Shown piece by piece: positions 36,968 through 47,839 of a stretch of 64,000 nt of DNA. The stretch's first letter is position 1. Every line of letters starts with the position of its first letter. The DNA comes from Clarkia xantiana subsp. parviflora. Its lineage: Eukaryota; Streptophyta; Magnoliopsida; Myrtales; Onagraceae. Below the pieces are notes generated by a model. The model was not told the origin of the DNA, made no database searches, and saw only the letters and a program-made list of their open reading frames with translations. Location of the stretch: assembly GCA_036873135.1 (NCBI GenBank), contig JAPTYO010000007.1, positions 9,158,763-9,222,762 of the forward strand, written 5' to 3'. The position numbers and the translations under genes are program-made.

Positions 36968-37385
36968 AACGAACCCTGATGGCGTTCGTAATATGGGAAT
37001 GCCGACTAGACAGAGGACATTCGCCATAAAGAGTGCACCCTGAACCGGATATACGCACTTGTTATATAGTGGGGTTGTTGTCTAAAGAGAAAACTTCCGC
37101 CGTATTTAACGAACCCTGATGGCGTTCGTAATATGGGAATGCCGACTAGACAGAGGACATTCGCCATAAAGAGTGCACCCTGAACCGGATATACGCACTT
37201 GTTATATAGTGGGGTCGTTGTCTAAAGAGAGAACTTCCGCCGTATTTAACGAACCCTGATGGCGTTCGTAATATGGGAATGCCGACTAGATAGAGGACAT
37301 TCGCCATAAAGAGTGCACCCTGAACCGGATATACGCACTTGTTATATAGTGGGGTCGTTGTCTAAAGAGAGAACTTCCGTCACTT
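36968..37385. repeat. Three tandem copies of a 140-bp unit
   Basis: Copies start at about 36968, 37108 and 37248, each beginning AACGAACCCTGATGGCGTTC and ending CTAAAGAGAxAACTTCCG. Copies differ at only a few bases. Confidence 0.95.
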
Positions 37386-37441
37386 AAAGGGTGATCAGCC
37401 CCGTATGCCCATCCTGTTCTGAATTCAGGGAATGGCTATGA

Positions 37442-37580
37442 AATAGGTCTTGGTGTTAATCCGAGACATTGCTTGTAGTTGACGCCCTGAATAGTCGCTG
37501 TTTTAATAATAGGTCTTGGTGTTAGTCCAAGACACTGCTTGTAGTTGACGTCCTGAATAGTCGTCGTTTTAATAATAGGT
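37442..37580. repeat. 66-bp tandem pair
   Basis: AATAGGTCTTGGTGTTAxTCC...GTTTTAAT occurs at 37442 and 37508, with a third start at 37574 that then diverges. The unit length is again 66 bases but the sequence is unrelated to the 35-kb array. Confidence 0.85.
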
Positions 37581-38435
37581 CTTCTGGAGATAGACACTTA
37601 TGATATGAACAGAGGAATAAACTCCTTGTTGATGTAGATGACAGATATGTTGGTGTTGTATACCATAACTCCCTCCTTGCATATAATGCTTAGCATGTAT
37701 TGCTGGAGTAGATTTTGTGCATAGGTTACTACTTGCCATCATTCCTGAATAACAATCGTAGTGTAACATGTACCTACGAGTAGAGTTGTCTTTGTTAGAT
37801 AGTCGCAATTTTTATAAGTTTGCAAAAGTATAAAGTGATGAAATTTTCTTTTTAATCATGCATATGATAGATGAAGTAAGGGAATTTGATACGAGGATTC
37901 CTTGTTTGTGTAGGAAACTTCCCTGATGGCAGACATGATGAGTGTAGGTTATGGTAGGCATATGTTAGGTAGAATTGTCGAGTGCTCCTTAGCTTCGTGC
38001 TCCCCAAGTTGCTTGGTGGTTGTATCGCTGTTTCTTGATTGTTTATATTGCTTTGACTTCTAATAGTGTATGACCTGTCCTTGTGTAATGCCCCCGGGCT
38101 TGTCTATTATTGCGACATGATTTTTATAAAATGCTTGAGACTTTATGTTGTTGACGCGAGGAATATGTGTGTAGTTGTTACTTGGCGTTATTCCAAGGTA
38201 ATATGCGTCATAATAGTGTACCTACGAAAGTAGAATTATCCTTTATTAGATATTTAGAGTTCTCACGACGGATTACAAGGAAGTGTCTAGTGATCACTTC
38301 TTTTGAAAATTACTGAGGCTAATAAGCATGAGTTGTACTTAAACTTTTAAAAGATTTAACATAGATATGCGAAAAGGAGATAGTGAAAATAAAGGGATTG
38401 TGATGTGTTTGATATCCCCGTAGGTGATTTGTTGG

Positions 38436-40088
38436 CTAGTTGATTCTGCCACGTGCCACATAGTTTCTCAATGCATCTAGCGTGTTGAGCTCTTCAATCT
38501 CTCCTTTTGGGGATGGACAAAAGCTGACGTCATGTGCCCAAGTTTTACTTTGCTTGTGTTGTTCTTCAACATCTTTGTCAAGGAGGACAGTTGTTTGCTC
38601 ATGTGGGTGGTGAGGTTTGTTTTCTGGAAGTGCATCCATATTCCAAAGATTGTACAGGTCGCCACAATTGGTTCCATAAGAGACGTTGTTTTTCTGGCGT
38701 TTGGCGATAGGTGGATTATCGTCCATCATTTTGCCCTTTCCTGAAGACTCGACGCGAGGACTCATTTGATGCCTATTGCCATGGTCGATATACTTTTTCA
38801 TTTTTCCTTCTAAGATCAAATTGTTTATTTGAAATCTTAGCCCAACACATCTTTCGGTTTCGTGGCCGTACACTTCATGATTTTCACACCATTTGCTTTC
38901 ATCTTCTCCCAATGGTCCCTTGCGGAATTTGGAGGGTTTCTTCCATAGCTTGGTTTCTTTTATTTCCTTCAGGATGATAGATAACGATGTGTTTAATGGA
39001 ACCCATTTGGTGATATTGGACTCTTTGTTCCTTTGGGCACTTGACTGGAATGGCCTCTTCTGTCGCGGTTGCCTCTTTTCCCAGGAGACATGTATCTCTT
39101 TTTCAATTATTGCCTTTAGGGTTCTTGTTGTCAATCCTGTGATCGGTATGTCGTCGTCTTGGCTTATCCTTGTAGAAGGACCCTTCTTGTGTATTTTTGA
39201 TGACTCTGCTTGAGTCTTCTTTGGAGGGTTGTCGCCTTGATCAATGAATTGCTTTAAATTGCCTTTGAGGATGAGGTTGTTAATGCGGTTGCGTAGGCTG
39301 ACGCAATGGTCTGTTTCGTGACCGAAGACCTCGTGGTTGTCACACCACTTGTCTTTGTCTCTTCCCATTTGGCCTTTCCCGAAGTTGTGTGGCTCCTTCC
39401 ACATATTTGAGTTCTTCATTTCCCTCAAAATTACAAATGGTGGGGCATTCAAAGGGATGTGGTCGGCGATGTTTACTTCGTTTGGTTTCTCGAAACCTCT
39501 TTGAAAAGGTCGTTTCGGCTGCTTGTACTGGAAGGTATCTTTCATGCATTGCCCCTTTTTTCTCTGGTGCAGTGTGTCTTGATGACTTATGACTCGAGAC
39601 ATTGTTCCTATCATCTCAGCTTGTTTGTTGACTGGAGGCAAAGGAGGTGACAGGGTGACGCCTTTGTACTGGAAGGCTTTTTGGTTGGACGGAGGTGGGT
39701 GAGCTGCACATCTTTGGTTCTCTAGAGATTCGCTAAATGCGAGAAACTCTTCTAGTGCCGCCATCATTGCTGGAGTAATGGTGGGCATCGAGTTTACCCT
39801 CGTTCCTTGTTTGCCCTGCAGCATTTCTGCCTGGGATTCAACTTCTGGTTTGAAACTAGGTGGAGGTGCGTGATGTTTGTTTTTTGGCTCCTTGCGCTGT
39901 GCGCCGGGCACATTGTCAATTGGTATGGATGAGGCTGCAGAAGTAGCTCTTGGGGTGCGGGAGGGTCCTGATTGGCTCCCAGCTGGAGCGTGGTATTCTG
40001 CTTTTTTGTTCGTCGGGGAGTTTCTGGGATGGCCGAGCCCTTTCCTTGGGTTTTTCACCTCCTCGGGAGGGTTGTGATCACTTGCCAT
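38436..40088 (-). CDS. Retrotransposon gag-like protein with duplicated CHC module
   Basis: 550 residues from the first ATG after the primer-binding site, uninterrupted. The first 190 residues are Pro/Ser/Lys-rich with a short hydrophobic stretch near 104-120. Two copies of a roughly 93-residue module follow (about 193-285 and 345-437), each with RPFQ, a VPLN/IPLN segment, LWKxPxxFxKG, then KWCxNHEVxGHETxxC and INNLILxGxxxxxIDxG. The WCxxHxxxGHxTxxC pattern is the zinc-binding-like segment found near the end of plant Gypsy gag proteins, which package the RNA. I see no obvious capsid (retrotrans_gag) core, so the protein may be a reduced gag. It is the only intact gene of the element; minus-strand orientation matches the LTRs. 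Confidence 0.8.
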   Translation of the reverse strand: MASDHNPPEEVKNPRKGLGHPRNSPTNKKAEYHAPAGSQSGPSRTPRATSAASSIPIDNVPGAQRKEPKNKHHAPPPSFKPEVESQAEMLQGKQGTRVNSMPTITPAMMAALEEFLAFSESLENQRCAAHPPPSNQKAFQYKGVTLSPPLPPVNKQAEMIGTMSRVISHQDTLHQRKKGQCMKDTFQYKQPKRPFQRGFEKPNEVNIADHIPLNAPPFVILREMKNSNMWKEPHNFGKGQMGRDKDKWCDNHEVFGHETDHCVSLRNRINNLILKGNLKQFIDQGDNPPKKTQAESSKIHKKGPSTRISQDDDIPITGLTTRTLKAIIEKEIHVSWEKRQPRQKRPFQSSAQRNKESNITKWVPLNTSLSIILKEIKETKLWKKPSKFRKGPLGEDESKWCENHEVYGHETERCVGLRFQINNLILEGKMKKYIDHGNRHQMSPRVESSGKGKMMDDNPPIAKRQKNNVSYGTNCGDLYNLWNMDALPENKPHHPHEQTTVLLDKDVEEQHKQSKTWAHDVSFCPSPKGEIEELNTLDALRNYVARGRIN

Positions 40089-40124
40089 TGTTTTTGTGGT
40101 ATTGTAGCTTTTTGTTCGAATCGT

Positions 40125-40138
40125 GCAGACGGCGCCAA
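40125..40138 (-). other. Primer-binding site of the retrotransposon
   Basis: On the minus strand, directly inside the 5' LTR, the sequence is TTGGCGCCGTCTGC. TGGCGCCGT agrees with the start of tRNA-Asp-type primer sites of plant LTR elements; later positions diverge. Confidence 0.7.
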
Positions 40139-41024
40139 TGTTGCGTCCGGGACGACTGAGGTCACGAGGACGCGTCTGAGGTTGTGCGGGTTAGGACCCT
40201 TCTGTCGGAGGTTGTGACCCGGCAAGGTTGTGACCCGGCAAGGCTGTGACCCGGCGAGGTTGTGACCCGGCAAATCTGTGTCTCGTGCGTCGGATCCTGC
40301 ACAAAGGACCAATGCTAGCACGGAGAGGGGGGGGTGGTGCTAGCGGAGCCCTCTCCGATGCCTAAGTTACTATAGTGGCAAAAGGGTAATTTCTAGAGAG
40401 AGAAAGTTCTAGAGAGAAGTCAGAGCTCAAAATACCAAAGTTGGGAAAATGAGAGAGTGAGTGAAAATGGGTGGCCAAGGCCTCCTATTTATAGGCTTCC
40501 TTGAGACCGGACCCGGTTTTAGAGCGGTTCGACGACGGTTCAAGGAGACAAACGGGAACCGTCGTCCACATTGGTAATGCATGAACTTGACTTCTCTACG
40601 CGTAACGGCGATCGCGGATACGGTAATCGTGGATATGACAATCGCGCAATACCCGTGACGGAACCCGGACCTCGTCGAAATTGGGCAATTCGGCGAGGTC
40701 CGGGTTGCCGTGCGATCCGGACCTCCGGATTGCGCAACCCGGAGGTCCGGATTGCACAATCCGGACCTCCGGATTGCTGCAATCCGGACCTCCGGATTGC
40801 AAGCAATCCGGACGTCCGGATTGCTTGCAACCCGGACATCCGGGTTGCTGCAACCCGGAGGTCCGGATTGCACCGAAATCCGGATGTCCGGTCCGGTCAC
40901 GCGTAAATGCGTTTCCGGACCGTTTTGACCCTTGGGAGACGTTTTCCGAGACGAGATGTAATTTTTTACGTGTTTGCGAGGCCCGAAGCGTAAATACGAA
41001 CCCAAATTGGTCATTTATCCATCA
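40139..41024 (-). repeat. 5' LTR of the retrotransposon
   Basis: 886 bases, 97 longer than the 3' LTR, mainly because its palindromic array (about 40712-40895) has about seven units. The minus-strand TATA box TATAAATAGG is near 40484-40493, some 220 bases downstream of the array in transcription direction. The CTCTCCGATGCCTAAG region downstream is shared with the solo LTR at 17412. Confidence 0.93.
40712..40895. repeat. 22-24-bp palindromic tandem array in U3
   Basis: About seven units of the type AATCCGGACCTCCGGATTGC. Each is an inverted repeat (AATCCGGA...TCCGGATT), joined by short GCA/TGC spacers. The other LTR has only about three units at the same place. Confidence 0.92.
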
Positions 41025-41408
41025 GGCGGGACTTTTATTTTCAATTCGGGCTCGGGCTCGGGCTTTTGTGCCAAAATCCCGAAAAGCCCGAGCCCGTCCC
41101 GAATTTTTTTTAATACTATATAAATATATATAATTATATATATTCCCCACTAACTATAGTTAGTATCTAACCATCTTCCTCCATGTTTGAATTTTTTTTA
41201 TTTTTTTTATTATTTTTTTTATTTTTTTCAGATTTTTTGTTAAAATTCGGGCTAGCCCGAGCCCGAGCCTGAGTCCCGAAGTCCCGGCTCGGGCGGGCCA
41301 TTTTCCTTATTTTCGGGCTCGGGCTAAAAATTAGAGTCCCGAAAATTTCGGGCTCGGCCTCAGGTAAAAGCCCGCCCGTCCCGGCCCGAGCTCACCCCTA
41401 GTCCTAAT

Positions 41409-42094
41409 TATCTAGCGTGGACTCAGCCACCACTTAGTTTTTTTTTTTCCCCACTTAATGAGAATATTAATTATGAATATTTTTCAATGACTCTAATGAG
41501 ATTTGAATATGAGATATTTGATTAAAGGTACATCATATTACAAGTTATTCACAATTTGATATTATTTTATTTAGTTTCTAGAGTTTATAGGAGTTTTTGA
41601 AAATAACAACATCAAGCTAGCTAGTTGTCATCTAAAGAAATATAATGAAATTAAATTAAATAATGACACATGAAAAAATTAATAAAATTAAGATTTAAAA
41701 GTTAATTCTAAAACTATAATCTCAAATTTAAATTATTAATATAGCACATAACACAAACTTATAATCACAAATCGAAAATTTCAGTGAAACTAAACTAAAA
41801 CCATACTAATCGAGCCGGCGGTGGACAGACTCACGTAGTAGAGGCGCAGGGGATCATTCCCGCTGACCCTGGTCTCATTAGGCATGAGGTGGCGTCAAGG
41901 GGTGGGGACGAGCTCCATCTCCTTCCGCCACGTCATATCCTTCCCTCTCTCTCTTCACAGTTTGAAGGTCCAGACTTTACACGAAACAGCTGAATTTGTT
42001 CCCGATTGACTCAATTTCTTCCGTCTTCCTTTCACTCTAGAGTAAAATTTGGCAATTTGCGCAAGAAATCGGTCTCATTTTGAGCGGAGCGGCG
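41409..42094. other. Spacer and 5' UTR region of the ERD2 gene
   Basis: AT-rich spacer to about 41800, then less AT-rich DNA leading into the ERD2 start; the last 100-200 bases are probably promoter and 5' UTR. No other gene was supported. Confidence 0.5.
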
Positions 42095-44439
42095 ATGAAT
42101 ATTTTCAGATTTGCCGGCGATATGACTCATTTGATGAGTATTGTAGTTCTTCTCCTCAAAATCTACGCCACCAAGTCATGTTCAGGTTATTTCACTTTGA
42201 TTTCAGCTCATGTGACGATCTCTCTGTAGTAATAGAACTCTTGTTGTGGAAATTTCTGCTATTTCTGCTTGCATTTGGTCTTGAAGTTCGTTTGCTGAAC
42301 GAAATTAAGAGAAACTCTCACGCTTTGTTTTTGCTTTGAGGTTTGTTTGATTTGAACTGATTATTGATCATAGGTTTTGCTAAGCTTCTGTGAGTTGATA
42401 TCCAGGACATGGATTGTTTTGGTTTTTGGTTGGTGTGGTAATTTGATCATCTGCAGATGAGAAGTGAAGGCAAAAGATGGATTAGTGTAGTGATATTGGA
42501 ATTCTCTAGCATGGATTTTGCTTAGCTTTTACTAGGTATGAATTATCCAGGAAACAAAGAAGTTCGATTTTCAGCTGGTCTGGTAATTGATCATCTGTGG
42601 ATGGCAAGTGAAGGCAATAGATGGATTAATGTAGTAATATTAGGTTTCTCCTGCATGGTATCCGTATAGGGAGATAAATGAAAGTTAATTTTTTGAGCTC
42701 ATTGATTAGGATCAAGTTGTTTGCTAGATTTAATTTTCTCGAGTTAAACAAATTGATGCTTATTTTAGTCAAGAGGAACTATTAGAGTGCTATTTAGCAT
42801 GGTTGAGCATTCATTCTTGTTGAGGGAAAATGAAGCTTAGATTTTGTGATGATAAACAGGGATTTCATTGAAGACCCAGGAGTTGTATGCTATAGTGTTC
42901 TTGACTAGGTACTTGGATCTATTCACTGATTTCTTTTCGGTGTATAATACTGTGATGAAATTGGTGTTCATCGGGAGCTCTTTAGCAATCGTGTGGTGCA
43001 TGCGGATGCATCATGCTGTCAGACGTACATATGACAAGGATCTCGACACATTTCGGTATCTTTTCTTGGTTCTTGCTGCTTTTGTTCTGGCTCTGCTTGT
43101 GCATGAGAAGTTCACATTTCTTGAGGTATTATGCTTTCCTCTTTCTGAATCATATTTGTTTCTTCTGTTGTGATCATATTTCATCAACCCCCAATGTTAT
43201 GGGTGTGTCACTGAAGAAGTTAAAGGTTTATTTTCCTCAACAAACAGCACTTTTGATTTAGACCAGCTGAGGTCTGAGGAGACCTTACACTTTTGATTCA
43301 CTGATTTTTCGTAGTTCAGTTATTTCTCAATTTACGTGGATAATAAACTGAATGTGGATTATTGGGTCTGTCAAGAAGCCTTGTTCGTCGGAATTTACAA
43401 TACTATCTTTATGAGAGAAAGTTAGAAGTTTTGAAGGACTTCCATCATTGCACAACTTATACAACCGTAGGGTCCAATTATGAATTAGACTCATTACTCT
43501 GCAGCATCTAAATTTCTTTACCTCATCCATGATTCTTAGTAGAGTCTCCAAATGCTTAAATTAGGAAGTTAGATAAACATTGTGGCTAGAGGGCACTTGA
43601 GAATAACTGAGATATTTTTTACTTTGCACTTGCATTAGACTTAATAAAATTTACTGTCAGTTGTGTACTTTCTGTAAATATCTTTGCTCTATCCATTGTT
43701 TGTCATTCCTGGAAGCTAAGGCCCTGAGGTTGCAAAATGATTCCTTTGATGATGTTAAAACAGATAACTTGGGCATTTTCAATATACTTGGAGGCCATTG
43801 CAATACTTCCCCAGTTAGTTTTGCTCCAACGAAGTGGTAACGTGGATAATTTGACTGGGCAATATGTCTTCTTACTCGGGTAGGTGCATCTTTGCATCAC
43901 TTGAATTTAAGTTCCAAAATTCTCGGGATTATCAACTGAGTAGCATTCTGGTTCTACATCTTTCTGTTCCATAGTGACTAATAACAGCATAGAACTGCCT
44001 CTGTTTATTATTGCTGATAGGTGGATCATCATAGTTTATACATTTCGGGTGCATTCTAATATAAAATCTATGCTGTTTATGTAGAGCTTATCGTGCCTTT
44101 TACATCCTCAACTGGATTTATCGCTACATTACAGATCCACACTTCAGTCGGTGGATAGGTAAATTTCTCAAGCTTTTTGGAGAGTCTCATACTATAATAA
44201 TCTGTTCGTATTTGTAAACTCGCTGCGCAATTTTATCAGCTTGTGTTGCGGGGATCGTCCAGACTGCTCTATATGTTGATTTCTTCTACTACTACTTTAT
44301 CAGGTACTTCTAAGTCGTAACAGTGTTTAGAATCTGAAAGTCACCACCAAATTGTTATTATTTTATCTTCCAAGTGGTAAAGAGCTTCCTTTTTTCTTGC
44401 AGCTGGAAGAACAATGCAAAGCTTCAGCTGCCTTCTTGA
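42095..44439 (+). CDS. ERD2: ER lumen protein-retaining (K/HDEL) receptor, six exons
   Basis: Exons 42095-42185, 42860-43125, 43764-43879, 44085-44158, 44240-44303 and 44403-44439 join in frame to 215 residues, the usual length of plant ERD2. The protein starts MNIFRFAGDM and runs through KIYATKSCSGISLKTQELYA, FLTRYLDLFTD, LQRSGNVDNLTGQYV, ILNWIYRY and TALYVDFFYYYF to WKNNAKLQLPS. It has seven hydrophobic segments. ERD2 cycles between Golgi and ER and returns escaped luminal proteins that carry C-terminal KDEL or HDEL. All introns are GT-AG and no defect is visible. A MULE-type MITE sits about 125 bases after the stop. Confidence 0.97.
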
Positions 44440-44556
44440 AGAACAGTCTCTAAACCTTATTACAGTAAGTGTTCAAATTCTGATCATTCTTGAAAACCAT
44501 TCTGCAGAAGGTTGAAGAAGAAAGATTGAAGTTCAAGGAAGGGTGAATAAGTTATA

Positions 44557-45083
44557 ATATTGTAAGGGAAAATAACATAAATGGTCCTCTAACTTCACTA
44601 GTTTTTCTGTCTTTGTCCTTGAACTTTGTTTTTTCTACTAGGGTAATTGAATTCATCAAATCCTTTATGCTATAGTCCCGCAATTAAATTTTATTGTTAA
44701 TTGTCTTGATTAGGCAAGAAATCCATGTGACATGGACAAGGCGACAATTGAAATGATATTGTTTTAGGCCAAATTATTTTTTAATATCTCAATAACTTAA
44801 CAAAAATACCACATCATTTAGTTTTATATATTATTTTCTATTTTAAGTTTCTATTGAGATATTTAAAAAAAAAAAAAATTGACAGTGGCACTAAAGCATT
44901 GTCATGTCAGTTTTACATAATCACCTCTTGTCTAATCCGCGCCTAGTAAGTGCCTAATGGCCACAATTAACTGTTAAAATTAACACATGACTATTACATA
45001 ATGAATTTAATAATTTCAAGTATCTCAATAGGAAAAAAAACTGATACAGTTCAGGACCATTTCTTATTTTTCCCATTTTGTAA
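44557..45083. mobile_element. MULE-type MITE with 9-bp target duplication
   Basis: The element is 44566-45074 (509 bases). Left end GGGAAAATAACATAAATGGTCC; right end, inverted, GGGAAAAATAAGAAATGGTCC. The flanks ATATTGTAA (44557-44565) and ATTTTGTAA (45075-45083) match at eight of nine positions, the length made by Mutator-like transposases. There is no coding sequence. It lies in or just after the ERD2 3' UTR. Confidence 0.78.
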
Positions 45084-46095
45084 ATATATTTATAAGCTGA
45101 TCTGCCTCGAGTTAAATATATAATTTAATTAGATTAGATTAGATCATTAGAATATGCTAAAAGTCAGACCTTTTTAGTTGACTCGTATGCATAGACTTTT
45201 GCGATGTTGAAGAGGTCTGCACGTTCTCTTTTTTGGTTGGTTAGACTATATTATATATTGTCCATATTTAATTTATTTGAGATTATTATCAGTAGCGGAC
45301 TTGGATGTATAGTCAATAGTTTATTGCACGTCGTATTGCATCATACGGAATATATTATCTGTCATTTGGTACGCTTTATTATAATACTCTTTGAAATGGA
45401 TAAGTTCGATCCATAAAATATCTTTTTATCTAAGATAGACATTGAAAGAGCTACTCACAAATAACTAGCTTTGTTTTGTTGGGACGTTAGGATTGATTAT
45501 TGGCTCAATAGTGACTAATACTATTGTACATCACGGTCTTTACAATAAATACTAATGTAACTCGATTGTGATGAAGTATGTGCAGTCGGGTTTTCGACAA
45601 TTTTCGTCTTACAAACTAGTTTTTAGAGTGGGTTAAATCAAAGTTCGCTATATGGCCAGATTCATATTTCAAATATAATTGGAGGATAATTATTCTTTTT
45701 TTCAATACTTGTAATGAAATTACATTCAGACCAGAAAAAAAAAAAAAAAAAAAAAAAACTTTTATTAACTCAATCAATGAGGCTCTATACAAAGTCGGTG
45801 ACAACCCAAATAATTAATATCCTATAAACACCGATGATAGATTATACGGAACTTTCTATTTTGTTGTTTTTTCATCTTGCTTTCATATAATTATTAATTA
45901 ATTAATATAATAAGATGAATGCTGCATGCCACGGGACTATGCCCCTCTCTCTCTACGTACTATGGATCCCGTGGAAAAACTGAAAGGGAGGAGCATACTC
46001 CCGGGGCATAAACAAGTAGCACGTTTTGAAACTCCTACGGCAACAAGAACTTGGACAAATAGCAGAGCGCCACGTGTCAGAAGATTTACTCCTGT
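45084..46095. other. Intergenic DNA between ERD2 and WRKY, no gene seen
   Basis: AT-rich. Includes an A25 run at 45735-45759. A 70-codon frame at 45204-45416 has no recognised family and no support as a gene. Confidence 0.5.
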
Positions 46096-47839
46096 CTAGA
46101 AAACAATCGAGAACTCCGGCAGCTCACCCAGATCAGCGAAGAGGGAGTCGTCCTCCTCCTCCCCAACCGGGAAAAACATCGTCACGTCATCATGTCGGGC
46201 AGCTCGTTTGTTGTTGCTGCCAATCTCGGCGAAGAAAGGGCTGTCCATCAGCATCGACGACGTCGTCTGCATGTCGGAGAACCAGCCGAACTCATCCAAC
46301 GACGGCGGTAACATCAGTGGCGGCGTCTCGCTCTTGATCTCCGCCGTGGGTGCAGATTCCGGCTCTGCTTCTGTCGACGTCATGGTGGCGGGTGTGGAGA
46401 CTTCCGACTGACTGGGGCTGTGCTGGTGGTTGTTGTGGTGGTTAATATTCCTGGTGGCGGCGCGGAGGTGGTTGTGTTCACTGGAGTAGGTAATGAGGAG
46501 CATGGTGGGGTCGTCGCGGTTTCGTTCCACCTGTTTCTTCGCCGGGCATCCCTTTGAGCTACTACATCTATAATATGCCCTGCCAAAATATTTCTATTAA
46601 TAAATTTCAACATTTACTGATTTTATAAAGTGAGTGGTTAAACTTAAGATGAAGTTTGATTCCTCAGATTTTAGAAAGATAAAAAAAAAAAAATAAGGTT
46701 AACAACTTAATCACAATTTTAAATTTGCACCACGTTGCTTTCAAGTGTTTCTGATTTAAAATGTTGTTAATAGGTATTCTAAATTTCGTTCTTGTGGTGG
46801 GTTAATAGGTGTTACTAGTTTCATTTTGGTTATTTTTTTATTTTCTGTCTATTTTTCTATTAAATTTAACTGATTTGGATATAACTTATTTATTTATATT
46901 TATGACAATTAAATTATACTTTAACAATTTCGGGAGGTTGTTGTGTTTCAAACACAAAATATTGGGCTAAAAATTCATCAAATTTAAAAGAAAAACGATA
47001 ATAAAAAAAAAACAAAAATAAACTTGATATACTTATCAACAATAATTTAAATATAAAACACATAAACGTAATATAGTATAAACTTAGAATTATGATTAGG
47101 TTCTTAACTATAAAAAGAATGAATATTTTATACATATCTAAATTAAAATTAACTTAAATTAGAATCGGTTTTATTTTAGGAACATATTTTATAAATGAGT
47201 ACACATGGGTTTCATTAAAACTACGAAAAAAATATGATACTAAAAATTCAGTCTTAATGATGCATCAATTATTGATGCCTAGAATAAAACAAAAAATGGC
47301 AATAAATAAGATTTATAAATTTGCTCCATTTGACAAGTCTTTTAGAAGACAGATACAATAATATAACTTTAACCTAACCTGCAATTAATGGTGATAATAT
47401 ATCTTCTATATTCTAACTAATTTAATTAATTACCTTGGATATGGCGATCCTTTGATAGGCTTCTGTCCATACTTCCTCCACGCCCAGGAGTCCGACGGTG
47501 GTGCTGAGCCCTCGCCCTTGACCCGTGACCCTTCCGAGCCGCCCTTGATCGGAATCGAAACCACTCTCTTCTTCATTGATCTTCTACTGATAAATCAATC
47601 ATGAATACATATTCAACACATTATTACATATAAAATTCTTATATATTTGTGATAATAACAATATAATTAAGATTTATGAAGATTTCAACTAACCTTGTCT
47701 TAGGAGAAGTAGTCGCCGGAAACCTAATCACCTCGCCGGAGGACGGTGGGCTCTCCGGCTCCAATGTCCGGCAACTTCCATGGATGATTTCTTCATGTTC
47801 ATGGCTTTCGATGCTTCTAAATACCCTCTCCTTCGTCAT
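46096..47839 (-). CDS. WRKY transcription factor, group IIe (WRKY65/69-like), three exons
   Basis: Minus-strand exons 47839-47694, 47586-47434 and 46579-46096 join in frame to 260 residues. A basic segment ([16 protein letters not shown]) precedes the WRKY domain, which has [16 protein letters not shown] before the last intron and [19 protein letters not shown] after it. The zinc ligands are C-x5-C followed by HNH in [12 protein letters not shown]-x5-C spacing, the basic lead and the intron at the PR codon are group II; the sequence is closest to the IIe WRKY65/69 type. The C-terminal half is Ser/Thr/Glu-rich and acidic and ends in [14 protein letters not shown], a plausible activation segment. 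WRKY proteins bind W-box (TTGAC) DNA and act in stress, senescence and development. No defect was seen. Confidence 0.95.

Larger units (their letters stand above)
33555..41029 (-). mobile_element. Non-autonomous LTR retrotransposon with gag-like gene only
   Basis: Spans 33560-41024 on the minus strand: 5' LTR 41024-40139 and 3' LTR 34348-33560. LTR termini are TG...CA when read on the minus strand (TGATGGAT to GCAACA). Five-base flanks GGCGG (33555-33559 and 41025-41029) form the target duplication. Just inside the 5' LTR is TTGGCGCCGTCTGC, whose first nine to ten bases after T match the TGGCGCCGT primer-binding site used by many plant Gypsy-type elements. Just before the 3' LTR is CTCGGGGGCAAG, a polypurine tract. 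The 5.8-kb interior holds one gag-like gene and about 4 kb with tandem arrays. No protease, reverse transcriptase, RNase H or integrase frame was seen, so mobility needs a helper element. Confidence 0.93.
33449..41408. mobile_element. hAT-like element interrupted by an LTR retrotransposon
   Basis: The flanks are GTCCTAAT at 33449-33456 and 41401-41408, an identical 8-bp target duplication as hAT elements make. The ends are TAGGGCTGAGC on the left and, inverted, TAGGGGTGAGC on the right. Both sides are rich in CCCGAAAAACCCG and GGGCTCGGGC words. The two hAT pieces are 33457-33559 and about 41025-41400; without the insert the element would be about 475 bases, a MITE-size non-autonomous hAT with no transposase. 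Confidence 0.88.

Noticed and set aside
33457..41400. Integrated plant virus sequence (pararetrovirus-type)
   Set aside because: LTRs with target duplications, a primer-binding site and a gag-only coding region fit an LTR retrotransposon; no viral movement, coat or replicase domain was seen anywhere in the window.
45204..45416. 70-codon hydrophobic frame
   Set aside because: No recognised family, no promoter or splice context; hydrophobicity follows from T-rich codons.
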